64,000 nt of DNA from assembly GCF_001641265.1 (NCBI RefSeq), contig NW_020167524.1:806001-870000 (forward strand), read 5' to 3'. The translations under genes were made by a program, and so were the position numbers. This stretch comes from Pseudogymnoascus destructans. Taxonomy: Eukaryota; Ascomycota; Leotiomycetes; Thelebolales; Thelebolaceae. The notes under the pieces are model-generated. The model had not been told where the DNA came from. It saw only the letters and a list, made by a program, of their open reading frames with translations, and searched no databases. Positions 10,301 through 19,548 of the stretch are shown one piece after another; position 1 is the first letter of the stretch, and each line of letters opens with the position of its first letter.

Positions 10301-10703
10301 AGGGTTTCTCCCGTTGTCGCGTGTCCGTCCGTTGTTCACACGCGCACTGGCTCATCACAACTTTCTCGTTCCACCAGTCGATCTGGGGGTTGTGTTTCTT
10401 GAGCCATGGCACACCAAGGATGCATGCATGGTTGTCCATGTGCACGATGTCAAACTGAATCGTTTCCTTGTGCCCGTGTAGCATGACCATTTCCAATGGG
10501 ACCGTTTCGTGGGTCACCATTCCTTCATTAGTCGAGATGGGCTCTCCATCTATGACCATTAACGGGTATGGTTCGGTTTTCAATTGCGTCTTGAAACCTT
10601 GCGTGTCTGCTACTTTCTTTGTCATAAAGTTGCCCGTCGCTCCTGAGTCAATCATTGCTCGGAGGTGTCGCTGTTGTATCCTAGCGACCACATATAGTTG
10701 CAT
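7251..10703 (-). CDS. pol: Ty3/Gypsy Pol polyprotein with chromodomain
   Basis: 1150 residues. In order: aspartic protease (DSG near residue 18), reverse transcriptase (LDLRGAY and the catalytic YLDDV near 349), RNase H (TDSSDFAIG and DALSR), a H2C2 zinc site, the integrase core (DxxD...E with SDRD and HPQTDGQTERLNQ) and a chromodomain at about 1070-1120 (EYEVEAILDRR, FLIKWENY, SWEP). The chromodomain places it among chromoviruses, which use it to aim integration at heterochromatin marks. It begins 77 bp after the gag stop in another frame, so expression needs frameshifting, reinitiation or processing. The frame is fully open. Confidence 0.97.
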   Translation of the reverse strand: MQLYVVARIQQRHLRAMIDSGATGNFMTKKVADTQGFKTQLKTEPYPLMVIDGEPISTNEGMVTHETVPLEMVMLHGHKETIQFDIVHMDNHACILGVPWLKKHNPQIDWWNEKVVMSQCACEQRTDTRQREKPSQGRKELCATSELDDLAQASSPTSIPVEYKEYEQLFQEGPKNEALPKHQPWDHEIPLEKDKSPPFGPIYQLSEKELKVLKEYIDDNLAKGFIRPSTSPAGSPVLFVPKKDGSLRLCVDYRALNNITIKDRYALPLINELHDRFQGAKIFSKLDLRGAYNLIRIKAGEEWKTAFRTRYGLFEYQVMPFGLTNAPASMQRLMNDALHEYLDIFTIVYLDDVLVYSATKEEHVKHVKLVLKKLKEYSLLLKPEKCEFHKNQVEFLGYIIGTHGIKMDQAKVTAVLEWPTPTTVKEVQAFLGFANFYRRFISGYSKVAQPLTELTRKDLEFKWTDKAEAAFQELKTKFTEAPILATFDPAKKIILETDSSDFAIGACLNQPDENGKFKPIAYYSRKLSPAELNYDIHDKELLAIVIAFEQWRVYLEGSTYPVQVWTDHKNLIYFTTTKVLNRRQVRWAETLAAYNFTITYRKGSENARADALSRQTDYAGPKEERPRAILKKTDAGIQYNELLATISVIEDTELEERLKKAYATDECAKRVLSKVEGDFAIDEQGLIRYKGLVYVPSQMRRPLVQEQHSLPAHGHQGVTRTFERITRHYYFPGMRKQVETVVRECDICSKSKSNRHLPYGQLKSTPVPKGAWKSIALDFIVKLPPSKDPLTGIEYDSILVITERLTKYGKFIPYLEASDAEALAYTFIRVILADHGMPEEIISDRDKLFTSKFWKSLMALLGTNHKLSTAFHPQTDGQTERLNQTLEQYLRSYVNHQQDNWVQILPIAQFAYNSAMTEATKVSSFFANYGYQPEAYRQPRPDESRAEQALIVVEQLKSFHEQLATDIQFLNERSAAYANKKRSMEPAFKEGDKVYLLRKHIKTKRPSTKLDFKKLGPFKILNKVSSVNYRLQLPRKSRLHPVFHVSLLEPARGNTPVATDTELQPENEIIEYEVEAILDRRLVGRREEFLIKWENYEPTDNSWEPTRNISKELLEEYRRRHPPAIDPKMQGSRPVDRRKRGSRSQTRRQR

Positions 10704-10780
10704 GCTGCCCGTCGTGGCGCATAGCTGGTCTGTACTAGGCCTCTTCGTGTCACTCGCCGGTGGCCTACCGTCGAGGACTC

Positions 10781-12718
10781 CTAGTTTTTTGACTCGTCCG
10801 AGGAAGGATAGTATTCATCCGCTTCCAATGGTGGTCCTTGGGGAGATCGTCTCCCTGTCTCTGCTGCGTCGTTCAGCAGGTGTGGATATCTTTCGTATAC
10901 CTGTTCGCTTTTGATAGGCAAGTCCCCTTCAGACTGGCTTCGCCTGAGGGCGTGAACTTGCTCTGCGTCTCTGAAGTGTATCCTGGGCGAGGATCGGGGA
11001 AACAACTGATTCTGGTGTTTCTTTTTCCAGTGGAGCTTGCAGTCATCTTCGCTGCAATACTCCCAGTAGACATACGCGTGCCAGGGATGATCAGTCTCTG
11101 TTGCGTCTGTCATTGATAGTTCCCGCTGTCCTCTCACCCATGCACTATCTTCCCTCGGAGGCGTGGAGAACGTGTCTAGTTGCTCCATGGCTCTCCTTTC
11201 GATGCGTGGAGTGGGTCTCGCATTTTCCCGTCGGAGCATATCTCTGGCTTTCTCGTCGTACTTCTTCAGGGCTCTCCTGCGGTCCTGGTAGTAAAGTTCG
11301 ACGCTTTTCATATACTTCAGTTTAGCCATATGCTTGACATCCTTCTCCAGTTCTTCCGCTTCTTGGGCTTCCAACTTAGCTACGTCTTGGGACGTGCCAA
11401 GCAGCCTGCGGGTATTCGTTAGTTGGTCGTAGTATCTCCAGAGGTCATCCTTGCAGTCGTCCACCTTGCACTTTAACGGGAGTTCCTGTAACAGGTTCCC
11501 GTAGAGGTCTTTAAGCATGGGGATTTTCCTCTGGCCATTGGGTTTGTCTCGTTCGGCCCTAATCTTCGCGTGGGCGTGTTTTGCCATGCGTCTTACTACG
11601 TTCTTGCACCGTGGACTCATTGGTTCCGTAGGTGCGAGTTCATCGAAGGTCTCCTGTTCCGAGAGGGTGAACGATTCCGCCTCCGACCCTTCATCTGAGC
11701 TCTCGTCTTCTGGGGTGCTTTCGCCGTTTATTCCCCAGTCCTGTTTGCTCACAAACGTTGCGTTCAACTGTCCTGTCCAGGTGGCATTGAGTTGTTTGCC
11801 GACTTTGCGTCCGCCGTTCCCTTTCTTTGGCTGTCTGCAGTCTCGGGCCATGTGGCCTGGCTTGTCGCAGTTAAAACAGAGTCGTTCCTTGAATTGTCTG
11901 TCTTTCTTAGGGTCACGGGGTCGTCCAGGTTTGAACGTGGCATCGAGTTCCATTGGGTCCGACCAACGGTTGTCTCGCGGGTGTTGATCCCGTCGTCTGC
12001 CCTCGTTTCCCCGGTAGGGGTAACTTTTCTTGGGCTTGTCATAGGTCCGACGTTCCTTCTGGAATTCGTATAGTCGATTGTCGATTCGGACCGTATGTTC
12101 GATTAGCGCTACCATGTCCGTTGGTTGTTGTTCCAAACGGGCAAGTTCCATACGTATATGGCTCTTCAGCCCACGTCGGTAGTGGCTGATGAGTGCGCTG
12201 GCGTCCCATCCTGTCTGATTGCCGTATCTCTGGAATTCTGTGGAGTATGTGAGGGCGCTGCCAGTCTGCTTAAGTGCAAACAGATGGTCTTCTGCGGTCT
12301 TAATCTCATCGATGTCTCCGAACATGCGTCGGATTTCCTTACAGAATCCATTCCAGCTGCCAAACATAGTCTGCGTAGTTGTCATGCTTCCATTGGTACT
12401 TTCATATTTGAAATAGTCCTTGAGGAATGGTTCGATCCATCGCAGGGCTTCCCCCCTAAGGTAGGACGCAGTCCACAGGGCATAGCTCTCCTGGGTGGGA
12501 AACTTCTCATCATTGAAGTGCTGGTACAGTTCGACCTGTAGCAAAAACACCTCAAGTTCCTTTCGGTTGCCGGAGTAAGTGTCGGGCAACTTGACGCGTA
12601 GAGTTTCCTTGAGTTCGTTGACGGTGGGTGCGTCAGGCATCTCCTCATTCTCAGGCTTAGACCTCTGAGACGAAGTTGGCGTGGTGGGGGTTTTCCCCTT
12701 CGAACTGACGACAGACAT
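10781..12718 (-). CDS. gag: Ty3/Gypsy Gag
   Basis: 645 residues, first ORF after a very short leader (about 47 bp from the 5' LTR at 12766). It has the capsid-like region typical of Ty3 Gag (LRGEALRW, WIEPFL motifs at about 90-100) and a CCHC zinc knuckle CFNCDKPGHMARDC near residue 283. The C-terminal half beyond the knuckle is unusually long, charged and without known domains. Complete and open. Confidence 0.95.
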   Translation of the reverse strand: MSVVSSKGKTPTTPTSSQRSKPENEEMPDAPTVNELKETLRVKLPDTYSGNRKELEVFLLQVELYQHFNDEKFPTQESYALWTASYLRGEALRWIEPFLKDYFKYESTNGSMTTTQTMFGSWNGFCKEIRRMFGDIDEIKTAEDHLFALKQTGSALTYSTEFQRYGNQTGWDASALISHYRRGLKSHIRMELARLEQQPTDMVALIEHTVRIDNRLYEFQKERRTYDKPKKSYPYRGNEGRRRDQHPRDNRWSDPMELDATFKPGRPRDPKKDRQFKERLCFNCDKPGHMARDCRQPKKGNGGRKVGKQLNATWTGQLNATFVSKQDWGINGESTPEDESSDEGSEAESFTLSEQETFDELAPTEPMSPRCKNVVRRMAKHAHAKIRAERDKPNGQRKIPMLKDLYGNLLQELPLKCKVDDCKDDLWRYYDQLTNTRRLLGTSQDVAKLEAQEAEELEKDVKHMAKLKYMKSVELYYQDRRRALKKYDEKARDMLRRENARPTPRIERRAMEQLDTFSTPPREDSAWVRGQRELSMTDATETDHPWHAYVYWEYCSEDDCKLHWKKKHQNQLFPRSSPRIHFRDAEQVHALRRSQSEGDLPIKSEQVYERYPHLLNDAAETGRRSPQGPPLEADEYYPSSDESKN

Positions 12719-12765
12719 GTTGCTTTGTGTATGAGCCAGTGCCTCGTAGAAGTGGTGCTCAAAGT

Positions 12766-13153
12766 GTAACGCTGACTTCTAAACGATAGAAGACACAGAG
12801 GTTCTCTTGCGTAAGGGTTTACTTATCAGAGGAGGCAGGGGATCAGACACAAAGGCTTCAAGTAACACGTTACTAGTATATAACAAATACTGTATTGAGT
12901 TGAGCACGAAGCTCCTATCTAAGGAAATACTATCTACTTATATAGTGGCGTCGTGCCTAGTGGACTCTTGGGAACTCACTCGAGTCCTCGGAGTCCTGGA
13001 CTCTTAGGACTCTTCTCATCATCCTGCGAGTCCGTCACGTGATACTTTCGGAACTACTATTCCCCGCTGCCCCTCCAGGTACCAGGGCCGGTCTCATGCG
13101 ACCTCCCTCCTTCCTGTCCTGTAGTTGGCCAGCCTTCTTGCTCCGTCGTAACA
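12766..13153 (-). repeat. 5' LTR of the Ty3 element
   Basis: 388 bp, upstream LTR for the minus-strand transcript and therefore its promoter. Differs from the 3' LTR by a 1-bp deletion near its start and a T/C change near its end. No obvious TGG primer-binding start lies directly at the inner edge, so a self-priming type is possible. Confidence 0.95.
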
Positions 13154-13210
13154 TTGATCTGTTGAGGTAAGGAGTTTCCATCTTTTTATATGGCTTCTTT
13201 CTCATAGATT

Positions 13211-14122
13211 TTATTGCATCATGAAGAAACTCATGCCTTCCTGATCACATCTAATCCGCCACTTTCTCTCCACCTGCCGGAATAGTTGCTGAAGTTGTAC
13301 CCATTCTTCATGTGGAAGGGCATTCATAGCTATTACAACTGTCTGCGCCTCATCTTGTGTTGTGGAATTAAATATGAGCTGAAGATGTTGGCCGGTGGGG
13401 TTGTATGAAATCCTCCGAATAGTGCCGAATTCGACCAAAAGACACTCTCTGTCGCCATTGACAACCCTTAAAGCTTCTCTATCAATTCCATCCCATTCAA
13501 GAAACATCTGCTTTGACGTGTAGCTAGGGTTATCGCGTTTTACCGTTTCGTCTTTCGTTGACAGAAGCTGAACTTCGAACCGGGCATCTCTCTTTGCATA
13601 ATTATTCGGCGACAGTTTCTTTGGAGAGACATCTGTTGCTGGCGGTTCAGGTGCAGGTGTGGCTGCGGCTGCGGTGGGCCCTGAATTGTTCGTTGTAGAG
13701 TCTGTATGTGTTGCCTGTGAAGGATTGTTGGTGGAGTTGGTCTCGTTGAGTAAGATTTTATGGCCGTGACGGGCTGTAGGTAGTATACCCGGTTCTGAAG
13801 TTGAACTGAGAATAGCGTGCGAACCAACAGGCCTAGGTACTGCAGCAAAGCCACTGCGAGATGTGCGAGGGGATTTGGTGGGGCTGATATTTCGAGGCTC
13901 CTGACTGTCTTCAGGAAGCTTCGAATTCTTCACAGAAGACTTCTGAGAAGATTTTGCTCTCAATCGGGACTGCTCAGCGAGAGCTTTTGCGGCTGCCTTT
14001 TTTCGCCTCTCCATTGCTGCTTCTTCTGCATCCTGGGGTGATTTGGTGTAGTTTGTTGTTACTGGAGTCTTTGATGACTGGGGCGAGCTGCCAGGTTCGC
14101 GTGAAGTGGTACTCCCAGCCAT
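13211..14122 (-). CDS. Uncharacterised host protein, 5' part of a transposon-split gene
   Basis: The 303-residue ORF opens the host gene that continues, after the Ty3 insertion, at 6326-6041 and then 1654-67. The first 190 residues are Ser/Thr/Lys-rich and disordered, with an Ala/Lys-rich helix (EEAAMERRKKAAAKALAEQ) at about 34-52. Residues 195-303 form a compact block with alternating hydrophobics (MFLEWDGID, LLVEFGTIRRI, LQLIFNS) and a Trp-rich end that looks like a small beta domain of PH type; this is only an impression. No enzyme motif is seen. The stop at 13211 may be the true end or may lie in an intron, since coding-like sequence continues beyond the Ty3 element. Confidence 0.65.
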   Translation of the reverse strand: MAGSTTSREPGSSPQSSKTPVTTNYTKSPQDAEEAAMERRKKAAAKALAEQSRLRAKSSQKSSVKNSKLPEDSQEPRNISPTKSPRTSRSGFAAVPRPVGSHAILSSTSEPGILPTARHGHKILLNETNSTNNPSQATHTDSTTNNSGPTAAAATPAPEPPATDVSPKKLSPNNYAKRDARFEVQLLSTKDETVKRDNPSYTSKQMFLEWDGIDREALRVVNGDRECLLVEFGTIRRISYNPTGQHLQLIFNSTTQDEAQTVVIAMNALPHEEWVQLQQLFRQVERKWRIRCDQEGMSFFMMQ

Positions 14123-15115
14123 ATTGTGAGTATCAAGAAACTGTAGCCTGTATTGAACTCTACTTTGAACTCTGCTTTGAACTCTGCTTGATATCGATTA
14201 GGAATGACCAAAGCGCAAATGTTAGTGTAGCCCGCTGTCTTACTTTGGGCTGGTGTGATAAGTTAGTTTAATATCACCTAGATTGATTTGCAAAGAAAGC
14301 ACACGCGTATGCTTACCACTTCACTTTATGCAACGTGGAATAACCATGTGACTCTAAACGTCCTATTCACTCACTACCTCTGCTCTGATCCTCGCAGTGG
14401 AAGATGGTAAGAGTCGGCTTTAGCACCTTGTCCACATGGTAAGTGAAATTGAGTAAAAGCTCGAGGGGTGCTCAGGGTTTGTGCTGACAGAATGCTCTGT
14501 AGTACCTGTGTTGTAGAAATATAATGTTATTGATGGTAGCATATGTATAAATAGGGTGTTGCTGAGGTTATATGAGATGTGTAAGACGCATCTGTCACAG
14601 GTGATGATAAGAAAAGTTGCAGAGATGTGGAAGACAGCTGTAACAGCTGGTTATGGGTAAAGTTATGTCCACAAACAAAGAACACAAGTCAGGAACGTGA
14701 ATATCACTCATATCCCTTTTACCCACACAGAAATTTATTAAACAAGAGAAATCTACAGCGGTGGATTATTGAAGTGAAATAAACCACGAGAGATAAATTT
14801 GTGACGAATAGAAACGTTGGAAATTATGAACTGTTCTCACATAATCTATTGAATTAATCTTATATGAAGAAGCTGAAAATGCGAAGGTAGACTAATAATA
14901 ATTGGAAGGTTTGTCCGCTTTCAGAAATACATGGCTACCCGTAGCCTTTATCCATCCTTATCTTACATTCTATGTCCTTTGCTCCTTTTCCGGAGATGCC
15001 GCTATATAATCCAACAGATACAATAATATACACTCACTATCATACATATAATATAAAAGCCAACACTGATCTTTGATCTTTGGTCAGGCGTATTGCCGTC
15101 GTTTAGCTGTCACCA
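14123..15115. other. Intergenic region without a recognised gene
   Basis: About 1 kb upstream of the split host gene and downstream of SUV3. It is AT-rich toward 14500-15070, with only short ORFs. I see no repeat or RNA gene. Confidence 0.6.
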
Positions 15116-17836
15116 CTAGTTTTCAGCATTGGGTATATTCGAGGGCTCCTCCACATATTCGTCATCGTCTTCTGCTTCGTCGGCAACTGCTTCTTCAGAA
15201 ATCGCTTCTTCATCTGCCACGTCTATCAACGGCTCCTGGCGATCCTCATCTTCGTAGCTCATGGGCGTGTGAGTTTCAGTTTCCACAGCCGGCGCCTTTA
15301 AAGCGTCCTCCTCAGCCTGCTTTTGAAGCGCCTTTAATTTGAGAGCTTGAACCACACGTCTCCGATTCTCTTCGAATGGCACGTTGGCTAGAGACTCATT
15401 AATTTTTTCTTCCACCAGAGATTTAATATGGAACGCTAGCGCCTGGCTTCGGAAAACACCAGCGAACCGGTAGCTGAGCCAGAGATAGAGTGTGATGCCT
15501 TGATGAAGTGCCTCTAACTTGGAAAGGTACTCCTTCCCTTCTGTCAGAGTCTCATCAAGGAGTTCAAGATTCAGAGCAGGGATTTCAAGGAGGTCTGTAG
15601 CACTCCGGTTTGCGATAATAGCTGCTAGTGCCTCTATAATCGGTCTCTGTTCTCTCCGTTTGACATTTGCGGGAGCTGCTATAAAAACCAGCTGATCTTG
15701 GAGTGTCAAGTTGAACGGTTCGATCATATCAGCAAGCAGTAGCTGCTCATTGAAATCACAAAGGGTAAACATAGGGTTAAGAGTTGCGAACTCGTTCAGT
15801 CGTAAAATTATGTAGCTTAGGGGCGTGCCTTTTGGGAAGTAAGCTGCGAATTTCTGAAGTATCGTTGATGGAGGGAAAATCCCTGCAGTTTTGAGAGGCT
15901 CCACGTCGGTGCCCATAGCTCGCTTTAGAAGAGCATGATCGACGGCATCAAGTGTCGTAGCCAGGCCAACATTCCTTCCCACTTGTCGAGAGACCTCGCC
16001 TGTAGGGCCATCTTTCCTTTTCATAGCCTCTGCCGCAGTCTTGTATCTGCCGGCACGTCCAGCAATCTGTTTGATTTCAGAAATAGGAATGTTGCGGTGG
16101 GATTTCCCGTCGAATTTAGACAATGCCTCGAAAATGACACGCCTGATGGCTAGGTTCAACCCCATGCCAACAGCATCGCTGGCAACGAGATAGTCGTACT
16201 CGTTGTCCGGGTCGTTGAATAACGCAGCCTGCTGTGCCCTAGTTTCTGGAGGAAGAGAACCATACACAACGGCACATCGTTTTCCGGTGGCTCTCTCTAC
16301 TTCCTTTTTCATTGCGTGTATGGCAACTCTTGAAAATAGAATGATGCAATCTCCCTTCTTAAGCTTGTCTAGCTTCCCGTGGAGACTCTTCCCCATGCAC
16401 TCCAAGGGGGTAAGACGCTCGTAGCGGTGTACCGTCAATTCATCCCCCATCAACTTGCATAGGTTCTGTATCAACGGAATCGTCCTTAACTCACCGCAAA
16501 TGTGGATTTCTCTAGCTCTGACACCAAGAAAAGCTTGCGTCCAAGCCCAACCACGAAATCCATCGCCCATCATTTGAATTTCGTCTATCACTGCGACCTC
16601 AACCTCGGTGTTCAGTGGAACCATTTCAACCGTGCAGCTACTCATGGTGGGTGTCGGGCCTTCTGGAAACCGCCGTTCTTCGCCGGTTATTAAGGAACAA
16701 GGTTTCCCTTTTGCGTTGAGGCGAGAATAAACTTCGTGAGCAAGAAGACGAAGAGGGCCAGCGTAAAGGCCAGACTCGGCTTGCTCTAAACGTTGAAGGG
16801 CGTGGTAGGTCTTTCCGGAATTGGTTGGCCCAACGTGTAGATGTACTTTGCGTTGCAACGCTCGAGTAGCAGGGAACCATTCAATGGGGTATCGTAAATC
16901 CACGAATTTTTGCTGTTGTCTTAATGTTTGTGACGAAACTTTGGCGTCACATACAAACTTCGTAAACAAATATTTGATTCGACCGGGCAAGTCATATGGA
17001 TCAATAATAAGTACTTGCCGCAACTCATTAAACAATGATGCTTCATCGGAATTATTGACTCCACTGCCTTCTGGATTGCTAGTCTTTGATAATTTGTCTT
17101 TGCCTGTAGGATTCTTTCCGGACTTCTGCTGACTCTTTGGATTTGTAGCAACATAACTTCTTGTGAGAGAGGCAGCAAAATCATCCGCCATCCTGTTAAA
17201 TTCTTCCGCGGTTGCGAGTCCGGTAAACCCATCTGAATTCGAACCCGCTGGGCCTTGCGGGTCATACGCCTGTGAGATTTCGGATCGCAAGTCTTTAAAC
17301 TCTCCTAAGATGCGCTTATGGATAGTTTCGAGTGGTATATAAGCATAATCTCGACGGGGTGTGCTACCGCCGAAGATGCTGTGCGATGCTGCTTGGGGAG
17401 TGCGGACTGGGATATGACGCCTATCTGACGAACGTATAACATCATTGGGTCCGAGGAATAAAGAATGGGCTCCTTTGCCCGGAATTCTTATCACAGGATC
17501 ATTTCTCGGCTCCCTCTTTGTTTCTTTATTTGCAGCCGCAAACCCCCGTGGATTCGAACCATCGTAAATTGTGTGACGGCCTTCCTTTCTCTTGCCCCTA
17601 AGACTTCGCTCAATGTCTCTCTTCTCACTGCGAGTGATGGGCGGTGGGTTTCGTGAGGGGCTCAATAGGTCGTCCAATATGCCCGATTGAACGGGCCCAG
17701 TCGAAAACTGTCTCTTGACATTGGTTGTGGCCGGCCTGATAAATCGTAACTCAGCAGAGCCAAAGGTGCAAAAGAAGCAAACCCCGCCTCTCTGTGTGGC
17801 CAGTACCATCTGGCAGTTCTTCTCCGTTCGGTACAA
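15116..17836 (-). CDS. suv3: Mitochondrial ATP-dependent RNA helicase SUV3
   Basis: 906 residues, single exon. SUV3 is the helicase of the mitochondrial RNA degradosome, unwinding RNA for the exonuclease. Visible motifs: Walker A GPTNSGKT near 335, motif II DEIQ near 420, motif III-like CGELRTIP, the C-terminal RecA-lobe motif SDAVGMGLNL and the QIAGRAGR arginine-finger motif near 592. The N-terminus is Arg/Ser-rich with few acids after residue 20, consistent with a mitochondrial presequence; Met10 is an alternative start. The C-terminal tail is strongly acidic (Glu/Asp/Ala-rich) and ends without a known domain. The gene is divergent from the R-SNARE gene, with about 230 bp between them as a shared promoter. 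Confidence 0.96.
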   Translation of the reverse strand: MYRTEKNCQMVLATQRGGVCFFCTFGSAELRFIRPATTNVKRQFSTGPVQSGILDDLLSPSRNPPPITRSEKRDIERSLRGKRKEGRHTIYDGSNPRGFAAANKETKREPRNDPVIRIPGKGAHSLFLGPNDVIRSSDRRHIPVRTPQAASHSIFGGSTPRRDYAYIPLETIHKRILGEFKDLRSEISQAYDPQGPAGSNSDGFTGLATAEEFNRMADDFAASLTRSYVATNPKSQQKSGKNPTGKDKLSKTSNPEGSGVNNSDEASLFNELRQVLIIDPYDLPGRIKYLFTKFVCDAKVSSQTLRQQQKFVDLRYPIEWFPATRALQRKVHLHVGPTNSGKTYHALQRLEQAESGLYAGPLRLLAHEVYSRLNAKGKPCSLITGEERRFPEGPTPTMSSCTVEMVPLNTEVEVAVIDEIQMMGDGFRGWAWTQAFLGVRAREIHICGELRTIPLIQNLCKLMGDELTVHRYERLTPLECMGKSLHGKLDKLKKGDCIILFSRVAIHAMKKEVERATGKRCAVVYGSLPPETRAQQAALFNDPDNEYDYLVASDAVGMGLNLAIRRVIFEALSKFDGKSHRNIPISEIKQIAGRAGRYKTAAEAMKRKDGPTGEVSRQVGRNVGLATTLDAVDHALLKRAMGTDVEPLKTAGIFPPSTILQKFAAYFPKGTPLSYIILRLNEFATLNPMFTLCDFNEQLLLADMIEPFNLTLQDQLVFIAAPANVKRREQRPIIEALAAIIANRSATDLLEIPALNLELLDETLTEGKEYLSKLEALHQGITLYLWLSYRFAGVFRSQALAFHIKSLVEEKINESLANVPFEENRRRVVQALKLKALQKQAEEDALKAPAVETETHTPMSYEDEDRQEPLIDVADEEAISEEAVADEAEDDDEYVEEPSNIPNAEN

Positions 17837-18069
17837 TAGATGTTATTCCCACGACAAAAGGCGAGCCAGAGTGGTAAAAAAGTTAGGGACCCAAGGGAAA
17901 TAAATGTTCGGGGCGGAATAACTAATTTCCATGATGGACGTCATGAGCAACCTCTCATCAACTTGCTCTACCAGGCAAAAACAAGACCAGCTTAATCACA
18001 ACACTGTTCAAACTAACAAGACATCTACAAGGTAAGAATTGCATGGTTAAATAGCGGAAACCAGGAACC

Positions 18070-18849
18070 ATGGCATCTTCATCTGCTCCCCCGACGCCTC
18101 TCTTGTAGTGAGTCTCTTGAACCCCAAGTCGAACGTTCTAACCGTGTTCCAGCGCCTGCATTGCCCATAACACCACCATCCTCTCAGAACACACTACACC
18201 TGGCGCATCATCAACTTCGTCTCTAGCCTCTCTTATTCTTCCGAAAATATCACACGCAACTCCGCAGAAATTGACTTACACCCATAACGACAACTTCGTC
18301 CACTATATAGCCTCGGCCCCATCAGAGTACCCAGATAGCCCCACGACAGGCGGCCTTACCTACCTCGTTGTCGCACACTCATCTGTTGGCCGTCGCATCC
18401 CATTTGGCTTCCTCGTGGAGATCAAGAACCGCTTTCTCTCTCAGTTGGAACCCTCAGCAACCGATTTCGCCTCCCTTCCAAATTATGGGGCTGCGAGCTT
18501 CAATGGCGAGCTGAAGAAGTTGATGGTTGACTATGGAACGACACAGAGTGGGAAGCAAGATGCGATAAGCAACGTGCATAACGAAATCGAGAATGTGAGA
18601 GGCATCATGACGGAGAACATTGAGAGGGTTCTGGAGAGGGGCGAGCGAATTGATCTTTTGGTTGATAAAACCGACAGGCTCGGGGGAAGCGCACACGACT
18701 TCAGGGTTAGAAGTAAGGGACTAAGGAGGAGGATGTGGTGGAAGAATGTCAAGTTGATGGCGCTGCTTGTATTGGTAGCCATCTTCTTGATATATTTGTT
18801 TGTTGGCTTCGGATGCGGCCTTCCTGGATGGTCGAAATGCATTGGCTGA
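18070..18849 (+). CDS. nyv1: Longin-type R-SNARE (VAMP7/Nyv1-like)
   Basis: Two exons, 18070-18107 and 18153-18849, split by a 45-nt GT-AG intron; the join restores the longin start LLYACIAHNTTILSEHT. Residues 1-125 form the longin domain. Residues about 140-200 form the R-SNARE helix with the zero-layer Arg in VLERGERIDLL. A basic patch (RRRMWWKNVK) precedes one C-terminal transmembrane segment. The short luminal tail has Cys residues. By family this is the vacuolar/lysosomal v-SNARE used in vacuole fusion. Length (about 245 residues) is usual. Confidence 0.9.
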
Positions 18850-19311
18850 AAGCAGCATATTCTACGAGGGCGAAATTGGCTTGGGCGTTCAGGTTTGGAG
18901 ATGGAGCAGCTGACTCCGGGGTTCTGGTTTGTAGTTTTAACTGTAGTCAACAAGTTAACAAGCGCAGTATCTTTATTTGAAAGTAACAAGCAGCCTCATT
19001 ATTGCTAATTCATGAGTTCTGTTTGGAGTATCGTGACACAGTGCCTCTTTCCCTCCCACATAATCCAAACAGTTCCATGGTACAGTAATCACTGCCTATA
19101 GCGGACGGGTCGGTTCGAGTTTTTTAAGAGTTTCTGCTAACGTAAGTCGTGGCGTAAACGGGATAATGGCGTAACCGGGATAGTGAGGGATTGCCATGCA
19201 TCGACAAACCAACACCAACCCAACATGGTGCTAAAAAATAACGTGAAAGCTCAGGAACTCGAAGTCTTATTAGCGGAAGCTGTTGCTGGAGTTAAATCTG
19301 GCTTGTACAAA
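18850..19311. other. Intergenic spacer
   Basis: 3' flank of the R-SNARE gene up to the Copia element. No ORF or repeat I can support. Confidence 0.5.
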
Positions 19312-19509
19312 TGTTGAAGTGTATGATATCACTTGCAGCGGTAGTATAAGTCATCAAGTTGAGTTGAACAACAGTTCACTGTAATATGTGTTGTATTGTT
19401 TTTTCTGAGTGAAGCTATCTACGGAACTATTTGTGGGTGGTCCGCAACCCGATTCGGTTGGCGAGCCACACGCCCAACCAATCAGTCTGAGCAACCTCCT
19501 CCTTCAACA
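19312..19509 (-). repeat. 3' LTR of the Copia element
   Basis: 198 bp. On its inner side, at 19510-19520, the minus strand reads GCAAAGGGGTG, a plausible polypurine tract. Confidence 0.94.
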
Positions 19510-19548
19510 CACCCCTTTGCATGACTGAATTGAGGCCATTCCCATTTC

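Larger units (their letters stand above)
6327..13153 (-). mobile_element. Complete Ty3/Gypsy chromovirus LTR retrotransposon
   Basis: LTRs of 389 and 388 bp (TGTAACG...CGTAACA) bound the element, with a perfect 5-bp duplication TTGAT at 6322-6326 and 13154-13158. The LTRs differ by one indel and about one substitution, so insertion is recent. It is transcribed on the minus strand: gag, then pol with protease, reverse transcriptase, RNase H, integrase and a C-terminal chromodomain. An additional plus-strand gene lies between pol and the 3' LTR. Both main ORFs are open, so it may be active. It interrupts the host gene next to a splice site. Confidence 0.97.

Noticed and set aside
7636..12541. 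Many plus-strand ORFs across gag-pol of the Ty3 element
   Set aside because: All are opposite-strand shadows without domains, unlike the ORF at 6764-7378 with its exact Zn2Cys6 spacing.
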